A stretch of 64,000 bases of DNA from Orrella dioscoreae (GTDB taxonomy: Bacteria > Pseudomonadota > Gammaproteobacteria > Burkholderiales > Burkholderiaceae_B): positions 124,001 to 188,000 of the forward strand of contig NZ_LT907988.1 in the NCBI RefSeq assembly GCF_900089455.2, written 5' to 3'. Each line of letters begins with the position of its first letter. Position 1 is the first letter of the stretch. This document shows, piece by piece, positions 26,512-34,208 of this stretch. The notes beneath the pieces are model-generated. The model did not search any database and had not been told where the DNA came from. It saw only the letters and a list, made by a program, of their open reading frames with translations. A program made the translations under genes and the position numbers.

Positions 26512-28047
26512 TCACTCGTCCTGCTCGCCCGCCTTCGTCCCGCGGCGCTTGCGGATCAGGCGACGATACGCAATGGGCAGGATCACCACGGCCAACGCCG
26601 CGATCCACAAGCCCTTGGCCACGCCGCTGTGGAACAGGATGCCGATTTCGCCGTTCGTGATGGACAAGGCACGGCGCAGGTTCTGCTCCATCATCGTGCC
26701 CAGCACCACGCCCAGGATCATCGGCGCCATCGGCACATTCAGCTTGCGCAGGAAGTAGCCCAGCGCGCCGATGATGACGACCAGCACCAGGTCGAACGTC
26801 GTCGCGTTGATGGCATACACACCGATGAAGCTGATGGCCAGCACGCCCGGCACTAGCAGCCAGGATGGGATGGACAGCATCGAGGCGAACACGCGCACCA
26901 TCGGCACGTTCATGACGAACAGCATGACGTTGGCGACGAAGAGCGACGCGATCAGGCCCCACACCAGCTGCGGTTGCGCATCGAACAGCACCGGACCCGG
27001 CGTGATGTTGTAGAGCGTCAGGGCGCCCATCATCACGGCGGTGGTGCCCGAGCCCGGCACGCCCAGCGTCAGCATGGGAATGAACGATCCGGTTGCCGCG
27101 CTGTTGTTGGCGGCTTCGGGCGCCGCCAGGCCACGCATGTCACCCTTGCCGAACTTCGCTTCGGGGTCCTTGCCTTCGATGTAGCGCTTTTCGTTGGCAT
27201 AGGCCACGGCCGACGCCACGCTGGCGCCTGCACCCGGCAACACGCCGAGGAAAAACCCGAGGAAACCGCCACGCAAGGTGCTGCCGTTGGTGAACTTCAA
27301 TTCCTTGAAGTTGAAGAGCTTGCGGCCGCTGACCGGCACCTCGATGGAATGGCCAGACAGCACCTTCTCCAGCATCTGCAGCATCTCGCCTACGGCGAAG
27401 AGGCCGATCACCACCACCACGAAATCGATGCCGTCAGCCAGGTGCGGAATGTCGAAGGCATAGCGGTAGACACCCGAGTTCGCATCCACGCCCACCGTCG
27501 AAATGGCAAGACCGATCATCGCCGCCAACACGCCCTTGACGGGTTGATCCCCCAGCAGGCTGGTCAGCGCGCAAAAGGCAAAGACCATCAGCACGAAGTA
27601 CTCGGCGGGACCGAAAGCCAGGGCCCAGTTGGCCAGCAACGGCGCCAACAGGATGATGCCCAGCGTCGCGATCAGCGAGCCGATGAACGACGACCAGGCT
27701 GAGAGCGACAGCGCCACGCTGGCAAGGCCCTGGCGCGCCAGGGGATAGCCATCGAGCGTGGTCATGACCGCCGCTGCCTCGCCGGGCACGTTGATCAGGA
27801 TGGACGTGATGCGCCCGCCATATTCGGCGCCCACGTACACCGCGGCAAGCAGGATCAGCGCGGTTTCAGGCGGCAGGTTCATCGCGAAGGCGATGGGGAT
27901 CAGCATGGCCACGCCATTGATGGGACCCAGGCCCGGCAGCACGCCGACGATGGTGCCGAAGAACGAACCGAGAGCCGCCACCAGCAGGTTCATGGGCGTG
28001 AAGGCCACGCCGAAACCCAGGGCGAGTTGGTCGAGAATGCCGCTCAT
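26512..28047 (-). CDS. tctA: Tripartite tricarboxylate transporter, large membrane subunit TctA
   Basis: 511 residues with about 11-12 predicted membrane helices; the main permease of the TctABC secondary transporter. Family marks: VGVLPGLGPINGVAMLIP near residue 35, VYVGAEYGGRITSILINVPGEAAAVMTTLDGYPLARQG near 70-107, and GVLPGAGASVASAVAY near 270. The ATG overlaps the tctB stop by four bases (coupled). Substrate is a tricarboxylate or another carboxylate; not readable from sequence. Confidence 0.96.
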   Translation of the reverse strand: MSGILDQLALGFGVAFTPMNLLVAALGSFFGTIVGVLPGLGPINGVAMLIPIAFAMNLPPETALILLAAVYVGAEYGGRITSILINVPGEAAAVMTTLDGYPLARQGLASVALSLSAWSSFIGSLIATLGIILLAPLLANWALAFGPAEYFVLMVFAFCALTSLLGDQPVKGVLAAMIGLAISTVGVDANSGVYRYAFDIPHLADGIDFVVVVIGLFAVGEMLQMLEKVLSGHSIEVPVSGRKLFNFKELKFTNGSTLRGGFLGFFLGVLPGAGASVASAVAYANEKRYIEGKDPEAKFGKGDMRGLAAPEAANNSAATGSFIPMLTLGVPGSGTTAVMMGALTLYNITPGPVLFDAQPQLVWGLIASLFVANVMLFVMNVPMVRVFASMLSIPSWLLVPGVLAISFIGVYAINATTFDLVLVVIIGALGYFLRKLNVPMAPMILGVVLGTMMEQNLRRALSITNGEIGILFHSGVAKGLWIAALAVVILPIAYRRLIRKRRGTKAGEQDE

Positions 28048-28487
28048 AGCAGTCCTCCCAGGAGGCCGGTGGGCAGCACCACATCCAGCGCACGGTCAAA
28101 GAGAAAGAAGAAGCCCACGGACATGACCACGCCACCGATCGCGCTCTTGAGCCAGGTGCCGCCGAAGAGACGGCCGACCAGGATGGTCATGGCAGCGGTG
28201 GCTATCACGAAACCCAGCCACTGGAAAAGGAAGGCATAGCCGGCCACCAGTCCCACCATGATGCCGATGCGCGCGTTGGCCCCGGGCGGGTTGGGTTCGG
28301 CGGGATTGCCGCCCTTGATGATCAGGCGCACGCCACAGAGCGCGATGATCAATGCGACGAGCAAGGGGAAGGCCTTCGGCCCCACGGGCTCGTAGGCGAA
28401 GGGCGCTTCCAGGTCGTAGCCATGCCACGTGAGGAAGGCCGCGAGCACCAGCGCGGCAATCCCTAGAGTCCTGTCGTTCAGTGCCAT
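28044..28487 (-). CDS. tctB: Tripartite tricarboxylate transporter, small membrane subunit TctB
   Basis: 147 residues, four predicted membrane helices, with the usual GPKAFPLLVALIIALCG segment after the first helix. It works with TctA in the inner membrane. It is separated from tctC by 191 bases that contain a terminator, and overlaps tctA by four bases. Confidence 0.93.
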   Translation of the reverse strand: MALNDRTLGIAALVLAAFLTWHGYDLEAPFAYEPVGPKAFPLLVALIIALCGVRLIIKGGNPAEPNPPGANARIGIMVGLVAGYAFLFQWLGFVIATAAMTILVGRLFGGTWLKSAIGGVVMSVGFFFLFDRALDVVLPTGLLGGLL

Positions 28488-28611
28488 GGCACCCTCTCAG
28501 TCTGGACGATGTTGATGGAAAGACACCCGCTGAGGCCATGCAGGGACGCAGGACGGCCGCAAGGCCAGGGGCCGCGCGGCGACTGTGATCTGCGATGACG
28601 TCGGCGTGAAG

Positions 28612-28652
28612 AAAAAACCCGCCTGCGCCGGGGAGACATCGGAACAGGCGGG
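28612..28652 (-). terminator. Terminator between tctC and tctB
   Basis: On the minus strand CCCGCCTG (28652-28645) pairs with CAGGCGGG (28625-28618), followed by TTTTTTC. It begins 26 bases after the tctC stop. Partial read-through would give more receptor than membrane subunits, a common need of binding-protein-dependent transport. Confidence 0.82.
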
Positions 28653-28678
28653 GGAGTGCGGCGGCGGCGCCCCGCGTC

Positions 28679-29677
28679 TTACTTCTTGATCAGGCCGAAG
28701 GACTCCGCCTGCTGTGCGTAGGCCTTGACGCGTTCCTTCACGTAGGCGTCCAGCTCCTGGCCCACCATGTTCATGGGGAACAGGCCCTGTTGCTGTTGCA
28801 GCTTCTCGAAGCCGGGCGAGGCCATGGCTTTCTGGAAGGCTTCGACCCACCACTGGTAGTCCGCGTCCGAGACCTTGGGGCCGACGTAGTAGCCGCGGAT
28901 GATGGGCCAGTTGATGTCGTAGCCCTGTTCGGCGGCGGTGGGGATATCGGCCAGCTTGCCCGGCAGGCGCTTGTCGTTGTAGACGGCCAGCACGCGGATG
29001 GGTGCGCCGCCTTCCAGCATGGTCATGGCCTCGGCGGCATCGCCCATGTAGGCCTGGATGTGGCCGCCACGCAAGGCGGTGATGGCTTCGCCACCCCCTT
29101 CGAACGCCACGAAACGCATCTTCTTGTAGTCGACGCCAGCCGCCTTGGCGGTCAGCGCGGCCTTCATCCAGTCCTGGCTGCCGACCGAACCGCCAGCGCC
29201 CAGCACGATCTTGGTGGGATCCTGCTTGAAGGCCTCCATCAGGCTCTTCAGGTCCTTGTGCGGCGAGTCATTGCGCACGACCGCCACGCCGTAATCGGTG
29301 CCGACCGCGGCCAGCCAGCGCACGTCGTCCACGCCGTACTTGCCGAACTTGCCCTGCGCGAGATTCAGCAGCGAGCCGCCCGAGAACGCGACGATGGAGC
29401 CGGCTTCCGCGGGGCGCTGGGCCACGATGTTGTTGTAGGCCACCGCGCCGATGCCGCCGGGCATGTACACGATGCGCAGCGGGCTTTTCAGCGCGCCGGA
29501 TTCCTTCAGGGCGGACTGCGCCAGACGGCAGGTCAGGTCGAAGCCGCCGCCAGGCTGGGCGGGCGCAATGCACTCGGGACGTTGCGGCTCGGCGTGCGCG
29601 GGCACGGCAGCCACGCCCAGGGCCAGCAGGCTGGCAGCCACGGCCGCGCGGGCCTTCGGGAAGGAAATGGGGGTCAT
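28679..29677 (-). CDS. tctC: Tripartite tricarboxylate transporter receptor TctC (Bug family)
   Basis: Periplasmic substrate-binding protein of the transporter. 332 residues from the ATG at 29677, which has GGAG 6 bases upstream; an upstream in-frame ATG overlaps that site. Signal peptide with cleavage expected at AHA-E (about residue 29). The mature protein shows the Bug pattern ECIAPAQPGGGFDLTCRLAQ and IVYMPGGIGAVAYNNI. It stands immediately downstream of tctE on the same strand. Ligand unknown. Confidence 0.94.
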   Translation of the reverse strand: MTPISFPKARAAVAASLLALGVAAVPAHAEPQRPECIAPAQPGGGFDLTCRLAQSALKESGALKSPLRIVYMPGGIGAVAYNNIVAQRPAEAGSIVAFSGGSLLNLAQGKFGKYGVDDVRWLAAVGTDYGVAVVRNDSPHKDLKSLMEAFKQDPTKIVLGAGGSVGSQDWMKAALTAKAAGVDYKKMRFVAFEGGGEAITALRGGHIQAYMGDAAEAMTMLEGGAPIRVLAVYNDKRLPGKLADIPTAAEQGYDINWPIIRGYYVGPKVSDADYQWWVEAFQKAMASPGFEKLQQQQGLFPMNMVGQELDAYVKERVKAYAQQAESFGLIKK

Positions 29678-29833
29678 GTCAGTCTCCATGTTCTTATGCA
29701 CCGGCGATCGTGCGCCGCCGCGCTGGAATCATGCCGGGTGACGGCATGCTGGCGACAAGGTACGAAACCGCGCCTTTCCGCTACCTTTCAATTCGCGGAT
29801 TATTTGCGCAAATCCAGGGATAACCCCTAGCTG

Positions 29834-29848
29834 CGTGACAGCGTCACG
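29834..29848. promoter_or_regulatory. Short inverted repeat between tctE and tctC
   Basis: CGTGAC-AGC-GTCACG overlaps the tctE stop codon and lies 157 bases before the tctC start. It could be an operator for the adjacent response regulator or chance; there is only this one copy. Confidence 0.25.
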
Positions 29849-31256
29849 AGGCCACGCGCCGGAAGACCCAGCTGACGTGCAAGCCCGGACCCGGTTGCGC
29901 GGCCTGCAAGGCAAGACGGGCGCGATGCAGGTCGGAGATCGTGCGCACGATCGCGAGCCCCAGACCCGCGCCAGGCTTGCCTTTGCCGGCCTGGCCGCGG
30001 CGAAAGCGCACCCCTGCGCGCGCGATGTCCTCCTCGCTCATGCCCGGCCCGGTGTCGATGACACCGACCTCCACCAGGTGCGTGCTGGCCGACAGGGTGA
30101 TGCTGACAGTCCCCTCGATGGGGCTATAGCGGATGGCGTTGTCCACCAGGTTCATGAGCGCTTCGCGCAACAGCCATTCCACGCCATAGATCCGCATGCT
30201 GTCCGGCCCGTCATCCAGGCCATAGTCCAGCCGCTTGGCGCGTGCCGCGGGCAAGAGGGTACGCAGCACGCCGTGCGCAAGTTCACGCAGGTCCACGGTC
30301 TCGAAATCGAGGGCATGGCGCGCAACGCCGGCGTCCCGGGCACGCGCCAGCGCGAGCATCTGGTTGGTCATGCGCTCGGCGCGATCGAGCCCTTCCTGCA
30401 TGGCATGCAGCGCAGCCCGCAACTCGTCGGGATCCGATTCGCGCATGGCATAACCCAGCTGGGTCCGCAGGATGGACAAGGGGGTGCGCAACTGGTGCGA
30501 GGCATCGTCCAGGAATTGCCGCTGTGCCTGTGTCTGCGCCTCGTGGCGCGCCATGTGCTGGTTCAGCGCGTCGACCAGGGGCAGGACTTCGTCCGGCAAT
30601 TCGTCGGACTCGATCGGCCGAAGATCATCGGGATCACGCCGCTGCAGCCCGTCGCGCAGGCGTCCCAGGGGTCGCAAGGAAATGATGACGCCCGCCACCA
30701 GAACCAGGACGCTGATGATCATGCCGACCACGTCGCGCTCGATGGACCGCCGCAGCATGGCATTGATGAAGACCCGCCGGGTTTCCAGGCTTTCCGCCAC
30801 CTGCACGACCAGGCGGCCATGTCCGCTGGCCAGCGGCGGATCCACGTCGCGCAACAGGATGGCGACGCGTACCGGTTCTTCCTGGAAGACCGCTTCATAG
30901 AACATGGGCGTGCCCGGGGAGGGCAGGACATCTGGCAAGGGCAATGCCGGACTGCCGATCTCGGCGAGACCGTCTTCGGTGGCCACCCGGTAATGCACCC
31001 GGCCGTTGGCGGTCAGCTCGAAGAACTCCAGCATCAGATAGGGCTGTTCCATCGACAGGCCGCCTGACGCGGTGGAGATATTCAGGTCGATGGCCCGCAA
31101 GGCACCCGCCAGGGAGCGGTCATAGGCGGCATCGACCTGCTCCTTCAGCATGCGATTGGACAGCCACAGCGCGCCGATCATGACGAGCACCAGGACAGGG
31201 ACCATCCACGACAGCAGCGTGACCTTCAGGCTGCGCGGCGACAGCGGCCTACGCAT
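29844..31256 (-). CDS. tctE: TctE-like sensor histidine kinase
   Basis: 470 residues. Membrane helix 14-34, a periplasmic sensor of about 140 residues (the TctE-type 2CSK_N domain), second helix about 175-195, HisKA with the phospho-acceptor His254 in DDASHQLRTPLS, then HATPase with NLVDNAIRYSP, DTGPGMSEEDIARAGVRF and GAGLGLAIV. It overlaps the response-regulator gene by 8 bases. In Salmonella TctDE activates the tricarboxylate transport operon; the gene order here implies the same job. Confidence 0.93.
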   Translation of the reverse strand: MRRPLSPRSLKVTLLSWMVPVLVLVMIGALWLSNRMLKEQVDAAYDRSLAGALRAIDLNISTASGGLSMEQPYLMLEFFELTANGRVHYRVATEDGLAEIGSPALPLPDVLPSPGTPMFYEAVFQEEPVRVAILLRDVDPPLASGHGRLVVQVAESLETRRVFINAMLRRSIERDVVGMIISVLVLVAGVIISLRPLGRLRDGLQRRDPDDLRPIESDELPDEVLPLVDALNQHMARHEAQTQAQRQFLDDASHQLRTPLSILRTQLGYAMRESDPDELRAALHAMQEGLDRAERMTNQMLALARARDAGVARHALDFETVDLRELAHGVLRTLLPAARAKRLDYGLDDGPDSMRIYGVEWLLREALMNLVDNAIRYSPIEGTVSITLSASTHLVEVGVIDTGPGMSEEDIARAGVRFRRGQAGKGKPGAGLGLAIVRTISDLHRARLALQAAQPGPGLHVSWVFRRVAS

Positions 31257-31959
31257 CGGCGGCGGGCAGGGCGGAGGGCGTGACTTCCCCGGCCACGGTT
31301 TCCAGGTAATAGCCCATGCCGCGCAGCGTCACGATCTGCACGCCGGCGCCTGCCAATTTCTTGCGCAATCGGTGGACCAGCACTTCGATGGCTTCGTGGT
31401 TGACGTCGCTGTCCTGGGAAAACACCCGTTCCAGGATCTGCTGCTTGTTCACCGGTTCTCCCGTGCGTTGGATGAACACGCGCAGCACGGCATGTTCGCG
31501 GGGAGACAGGGCGAAGGGTTGTCCATGCAAGGTAAAGCGCTGGGAGGCCGTATCGAGCACCAGGGCGCCGCAAGCAAGCCGGGGGTGCTCCCTCCCCCTG
31601 CTGCGCCGGATTAAAGCCGTCAGGCGGGCTTCCAGCTCTTCTACGCGGAAAGGTTTGGGGAGGAAGTCATCCGCGCCTTCATGAAGCGTATCGACCCGAT
31701 CCGCCAGCGAATCGCGGGCGGTCAGGACGAGAACGGGGGTCCGGTCGTCCCGCGCGCGCAAGCGCGCCAGCAAGGTGCGTCCATCCAGGGTGGGCAGGCC
31801 CAGGTCCAGCACGATGGCGTCGAATTCCTCCATGGCGAGCCGTTTGTCTGCCAGGAGTCCATCGTCGGCCCATTCCACGACGAAGCCTGCCTGACGGGCC
31901 AGGGCGCGCGAGACCCAACGGGCCAATTCGGGTTCGTCTTCGACTAGGAGTATTCGCAT
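31249..31959 (-). CDS. tctD: TctD-like OmpR-family response regulator
   Basis: 236 residues: receiver domain with acidic pocket E7/D8, phospho-acceptor Asp52 (IVLDLGLP) and the lysine in DFLPKPF; then a winged-helix trans_reg_C DNA-binding domain (about 130-225, SPREHAVLRVFIQR and DVNHEAIEVLVHRLRKKL). First gene of the tctD-tctE-tctC-tctB-tctA series. Its start abuts the candidate replication origin. Confidence 0.94.
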   Translation of the reverse strand: MRILLVEDEPELARWVSRALARQAGFVVEWADDGLLADKRLAMEEFDAIVLDLGLPTLDGRTLLARLRARDDRTPVLVLTARDSLADRVDTLHEGADDFLPKPFRVEELEARLTALIRRSRGREHPRLACGALVLDTASQRFTLHGQPFALSPREHAVLRVFIQRTGEPVNKQQILERVFSQDSDVNHEAIEVLVHRLRKKLAGAGVQIVTLRGMGYYLETVAGEVTPSALPAADA

Positions 31960-32037
31960 GGATCTGGATGGGAAGGAGAGACGGGGTGGTCTTTACTTAA
32001 TATCTTTTATATACAACTAATGGTAGATAAGATGCCC

Positions 32038-32046
32038 TGTGGATAA
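32038..32046 (-). promoter_or_regulatory. DnaA box, consensus
   Basis: TGTGGATAA on the + strand, i.e. TTATCCACA on the minus strand, the strongest DnaA-box sequence; counterpart in unit 2 at 32396. Confidence 0.85.
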
Positions 32047-32218
32047 CTCGAACTACCTGGAAAATTTTTTCAAAAACAAGAAGTTGGCACGTTTTTTCGG
32101 TGTGAAGAAACCGTGTTTTGAACGGGGGATGAAGTTGAACAAAGTTTGAGGGACACCTGCCATCCCCGGGTTGTCCAGAAAGCCCGCACAGCTTCTGCAC
32201 ATATCGGCTCCATAGAGG

Positions 32219-32227
32219 TTATCCACA
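32219..32227 (+). promoter_or_regulatory. DnaA box, consensus
   Basis: TTATCCACA, opposite in orientation to the box at 32038; counterpart ATATCCACA at 32577. Confidence 0.85.
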
Positions 32228-32360
32228 GGCGCTGAGGAGCGATGGCAGTTTGATCCGATCAAATTATGCGCAGACAGGGTTGGAACAGGGGAGTAGGCCG
32301 TCAGGCCAAAGACTCAGGTCCGGACGGACTTTTTTCTTTTCCCTTGTTCCTTGTTCATTT

Positions 32361-32587
32361 CTTTATATATACAACTGATGGTAATGGATAAGGGATGTGC
32401 ATAAGTGGCACAAGCCTGAATAGGTTTTTGAAATCAATGGTTTGAAAAGGATTTTCGCTGTTGATCACCCCTGTGTGCCGCTGTACGCGAAAGTGGATAG
32501 TCTGGAAGCGGCGCTGGACGGCCCTGTGTTGTCCCCAAACGATCCACAGCTTGTCCACACCCCCGCTCCATGGAGGATATCCACAGG
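32361..32587. repeat. oriC repeat unit 2
   Basis: Right copy, offset by exactly 358 bases. It opens with CTTTATATATACAACT, then TGTGCATAA (32396-32404), and boxes at 32551 and 32577. The left part holds one small net indel against unit 1; the right part is gap-free. Confidence 0.8.
32396..32404 (-). promoter_or_regulatory. DnaA box, TTATGCACA type
   Basis: TGTGCATAA on the + strand; fits TTATNCACA exactly and sits 358 bases from the box at 32038. Confidence 0.8.
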
Positions 32588-32708
32588 GCGGTCGGGCCCG
32601 ATGGGGAAAACCGCCTTGCCCACGCGTTTGCTGCCCCGGGTGGCGGCAGGCAGAATGGCCAGCAACGGCTGTTTTTGGAACAAGCGCCAATCGGTGCTGA
32701 AGGATGAG

Positions 32709-34091
32709 ATGGCGATGGCGGCTCTCGATACCCTGGAAACGTTGTGGCGCCTTGCCGGCTTGCCGGCCGAGGGGCTCGCGCCGGTGCAACTGCCCGGGCG
32801 GGACCCCGTCTTCCCCTCGTCCTTTCCCGTGGGCCTGGCGGCCCAGGTCACGACGGCTGCCGCAGCCCTGGCAGCCTGCGAATTGGCGCATCTGCGCGGC
32901 ACGCCCCGGCAGCAGGTGACCGTGCAGGCCCGGCAGGCTGCAATCGAGTGCACGGGCTGGTTCCTGCTGGACGGCAAGGAGCCGGAGTACTGGGATCCCA
33001 TCACCGGCCTGTACGAGACCGCGGACGGGCATGTGCGTATCCATGCGAATTTCGCGCATCATCGCGACGGTGCCTTGCGCTTGCTGGGACTGGATGTGGC
33101 CCATGCCAGCCGCGACACTGTCCAGCAGGCCTTGCGTGGCTGGCGCGCCATCGACTTCGAGACTGCCGCGGCGGCGCGGGGATTGGTCGTGACGGCATTG
33201 CGCAGCTTTGCGCAATGGGATGGCAGTCCCCAGGGACGGGCGGTGGCGGCCCAGCCTGTCATGACGTTCACGCGACTGGACGATGCGCCGCCTCTTGCCC
33301 TGCCGGCACTGGATGCAGCGGCGCGTCCCCTGTCCGGGGTGCGTGTGCTGGATCTGACGCGCATCCTGGCCGGCCCGATGGGCGGACGGGCGCTGGCCTC
33401 GCACGGCGCCGATGTCATGCTGGTGAATTCCCCGACGCTGCCGAACATCGGCGCCATCGTCGACACCAGCCGTGGCAAGCGATCCGCCCTGGTCGACCTG
33501 GACACGGCGGCGGGGCGCGATGCCTTGTGGTCGCTGGTGGATGGCGCCCATGTGTTCTCACAGGGCTACCGGCCCGGCAGCCTGGCAGCCAAGGGCTTTT
33601 CCCCCCGGGCCCTGGCCGCGCGCCGTCCGGGCCTGGTGATGGTGTCCTTGAGCGCATACGGCACGAAAGGCCCGTGGGCCGGCCGGCGCGGATTCGATTC
33701 CCTGCTGCAGACCGCCATGGGCTTCAACCATGCCGAGGGCGAGGCGGCTGGTGATGGCAAGCCGCGCGCCATGCCCATGCAGATCCTGGATCAGGCGACG
33801 GGGTTCCTGATGGCGTTCGGCGCGGCGGCGGCCTTGTGGCGCCAGCAATCCGAAGGCGGCAGCTGGCTGGTGGAGGTGTCCCTGGCCCAGACCGCGCAGT
33901 GGCTGCGAGGCCTGGGCAGGGTGGACGATGGCCTGGCGTGCCCGCGCCCGGATGTGAATGCTTGCTTGCAGGATTACCCCTGCGGCTATGGCGCGTTGCG
34001 GGCGCTGCCGCCCGCGGCCGAGCTGGCCCGGACGCCTGCGGGCTATGTTCGCGCATCGGTGCCGCCGGGGACCGATGCGCCAAGCTGGTAG
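32709..34091 (+). CDS. CaiB/BaiF-family (class III) CoA-transferase
   Basis: Moves CoA between carboxylic acids. The start chosen is the ATG at 32709 (MAMAALDTLETLWRLAG) with AGGATGAG just before it; 460 residues. The open frame runs back to 32442 but that part is the origin repeat. A divergent N-terminal half (residues about 1-195) precedes the recognisable core: LSGVRVLDLTRILAGPMGGRALASHGADVMLV, then DTSRGKRSALVDLDTAAGRDALW and GYRPGSLAAKGFSP, then VMVSLSAYGTKGPWAGRRGFDSLLQTA. Two-domain fused forms of this type are known in the family. Acyl substrate unknown. Confidence 0.88.
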   Translation: MAMAALDTLETLWRLAGLPAEGLAPVQLPGRDPVFPSSFPVGLAAQVTTAAAALAACELAHLRGTPRQQVTVQARQAAIECTGWFLLDGKEPEYWDPITGLYETADGHVRIHANFAHHRDGALRLLGLDVAHASRDTVQQALRGWRAIDFETAAAARGLVVTALRSFAQWDGSPQGRAVAAQPVMTFTRLDDAPPLALPALDAAARPLSGVRVLDLTRILAGPMGGRALASHGADVMLVNSPTLPNIGAIVDTSRGKRSALVDLDTAAGRDALWSLVDGAHVFSQGYRPGSLAAKGFSPRALAARRPGLVMVSLSAYGTKGPWAGRRGFDSLLQTAMGFNHAEGEAAGDGKPRAMPMQILDQATGFLMAFGAAAALWRQQSEGGSWLVEVSLAQTAQWLRGLGRVDDGLACPRPDVNACLQDYPCGYGALRALPPAAELARTPAGYVRASVPPGTDAPSW

Positions 34092-34154
34092 CGTCGGCCG
34101 GGAAATGCTGGAGATTCCATTTCCGTGACGCTCGGGTGTCATGGCGGCGTCATT

Positions 34155-34170
34155 CAGTATCGACATACTG
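34155..34170. promoter_or_regulatory. Inverted repeat upstream of the PHP lipoprotein
   Basis: CAGTAT-CGAC-ATACTG, perfect 6-bp arms, 38 bases before the start codon. Candidate operator; no regulator gene is adjacent. Confidence 0.35.
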
Positions 34171-34188
34171 CGCACCTTTCCGAAAAGG

Positions 34189-34204
34189 CAGAACTCAAGT
34201 TCTG
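34189..34204. promoter_or_regulatory. Inverted repeat abutting the PHP lipoprotein start
   Basis: CAGAACT-CA-AGTTCTG, perfect 7-bp arms ending 4 bases before the ATG at 34209, where a ribosome site should be. It could be an operator or a start-blocking RNA stem. Confidence 0.35.
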
Positions 34205-34208
34205 AAAG

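Larger units (their letters stand above)
32004..32229. repeat. oriC repeat unit 1
   Basis: Left copy of a diverged direct duplication. It opens with CTTTTATATACAACT, then a DnaA box (32038-32046), A/T-runs, and boxes at 32193 and 32219. Bases 32168-32229 align without gaps to 32526-32587 at about 46 of 62 positions; the last 23 bases match at 21. Confidence 0.8.
31960..32708. other. Candidate chromosomal replication origin (oriC): AT-rich, DnaA-box array
   Basis: A 749-base gap without a supportable gene, far more AT-rich than its surroundings. It contains TATATACAACT twice and runs such as AAAATTTTTT (32061-32070) and GACTTTTTTCTTTTC. DnaA boxes (TTATNCACA) with no mismatch: 32038-32046 (minus), 32219-32227 (plus), 32396-32404 (minus). 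One mismatch: 32193-32201, 32264-32272, 32551-32559, 32577-32585. The boxes fall at matching places in two diverged repeat units 358 bases apart. Flanking genes diverge from here, and parS sites lie 10 kb away. dnaA is not adjacent; origin function is inferred. Confidence 0.75.

Noticed and set aside
29678-29843. Riboswitch or other structured leader before tctC
   Set aside because: Apart from the short CGTGAC inverted repeat no recognised aptamer pattern is seen.
31997-32262. Two small minus-strand frames (67 and 69 codons) in the candidate origin
   Set aside because: They lie across DnaA boxes and the duplicated AT-rich module, lack convincing ribosome sites and do not look like known proteins.
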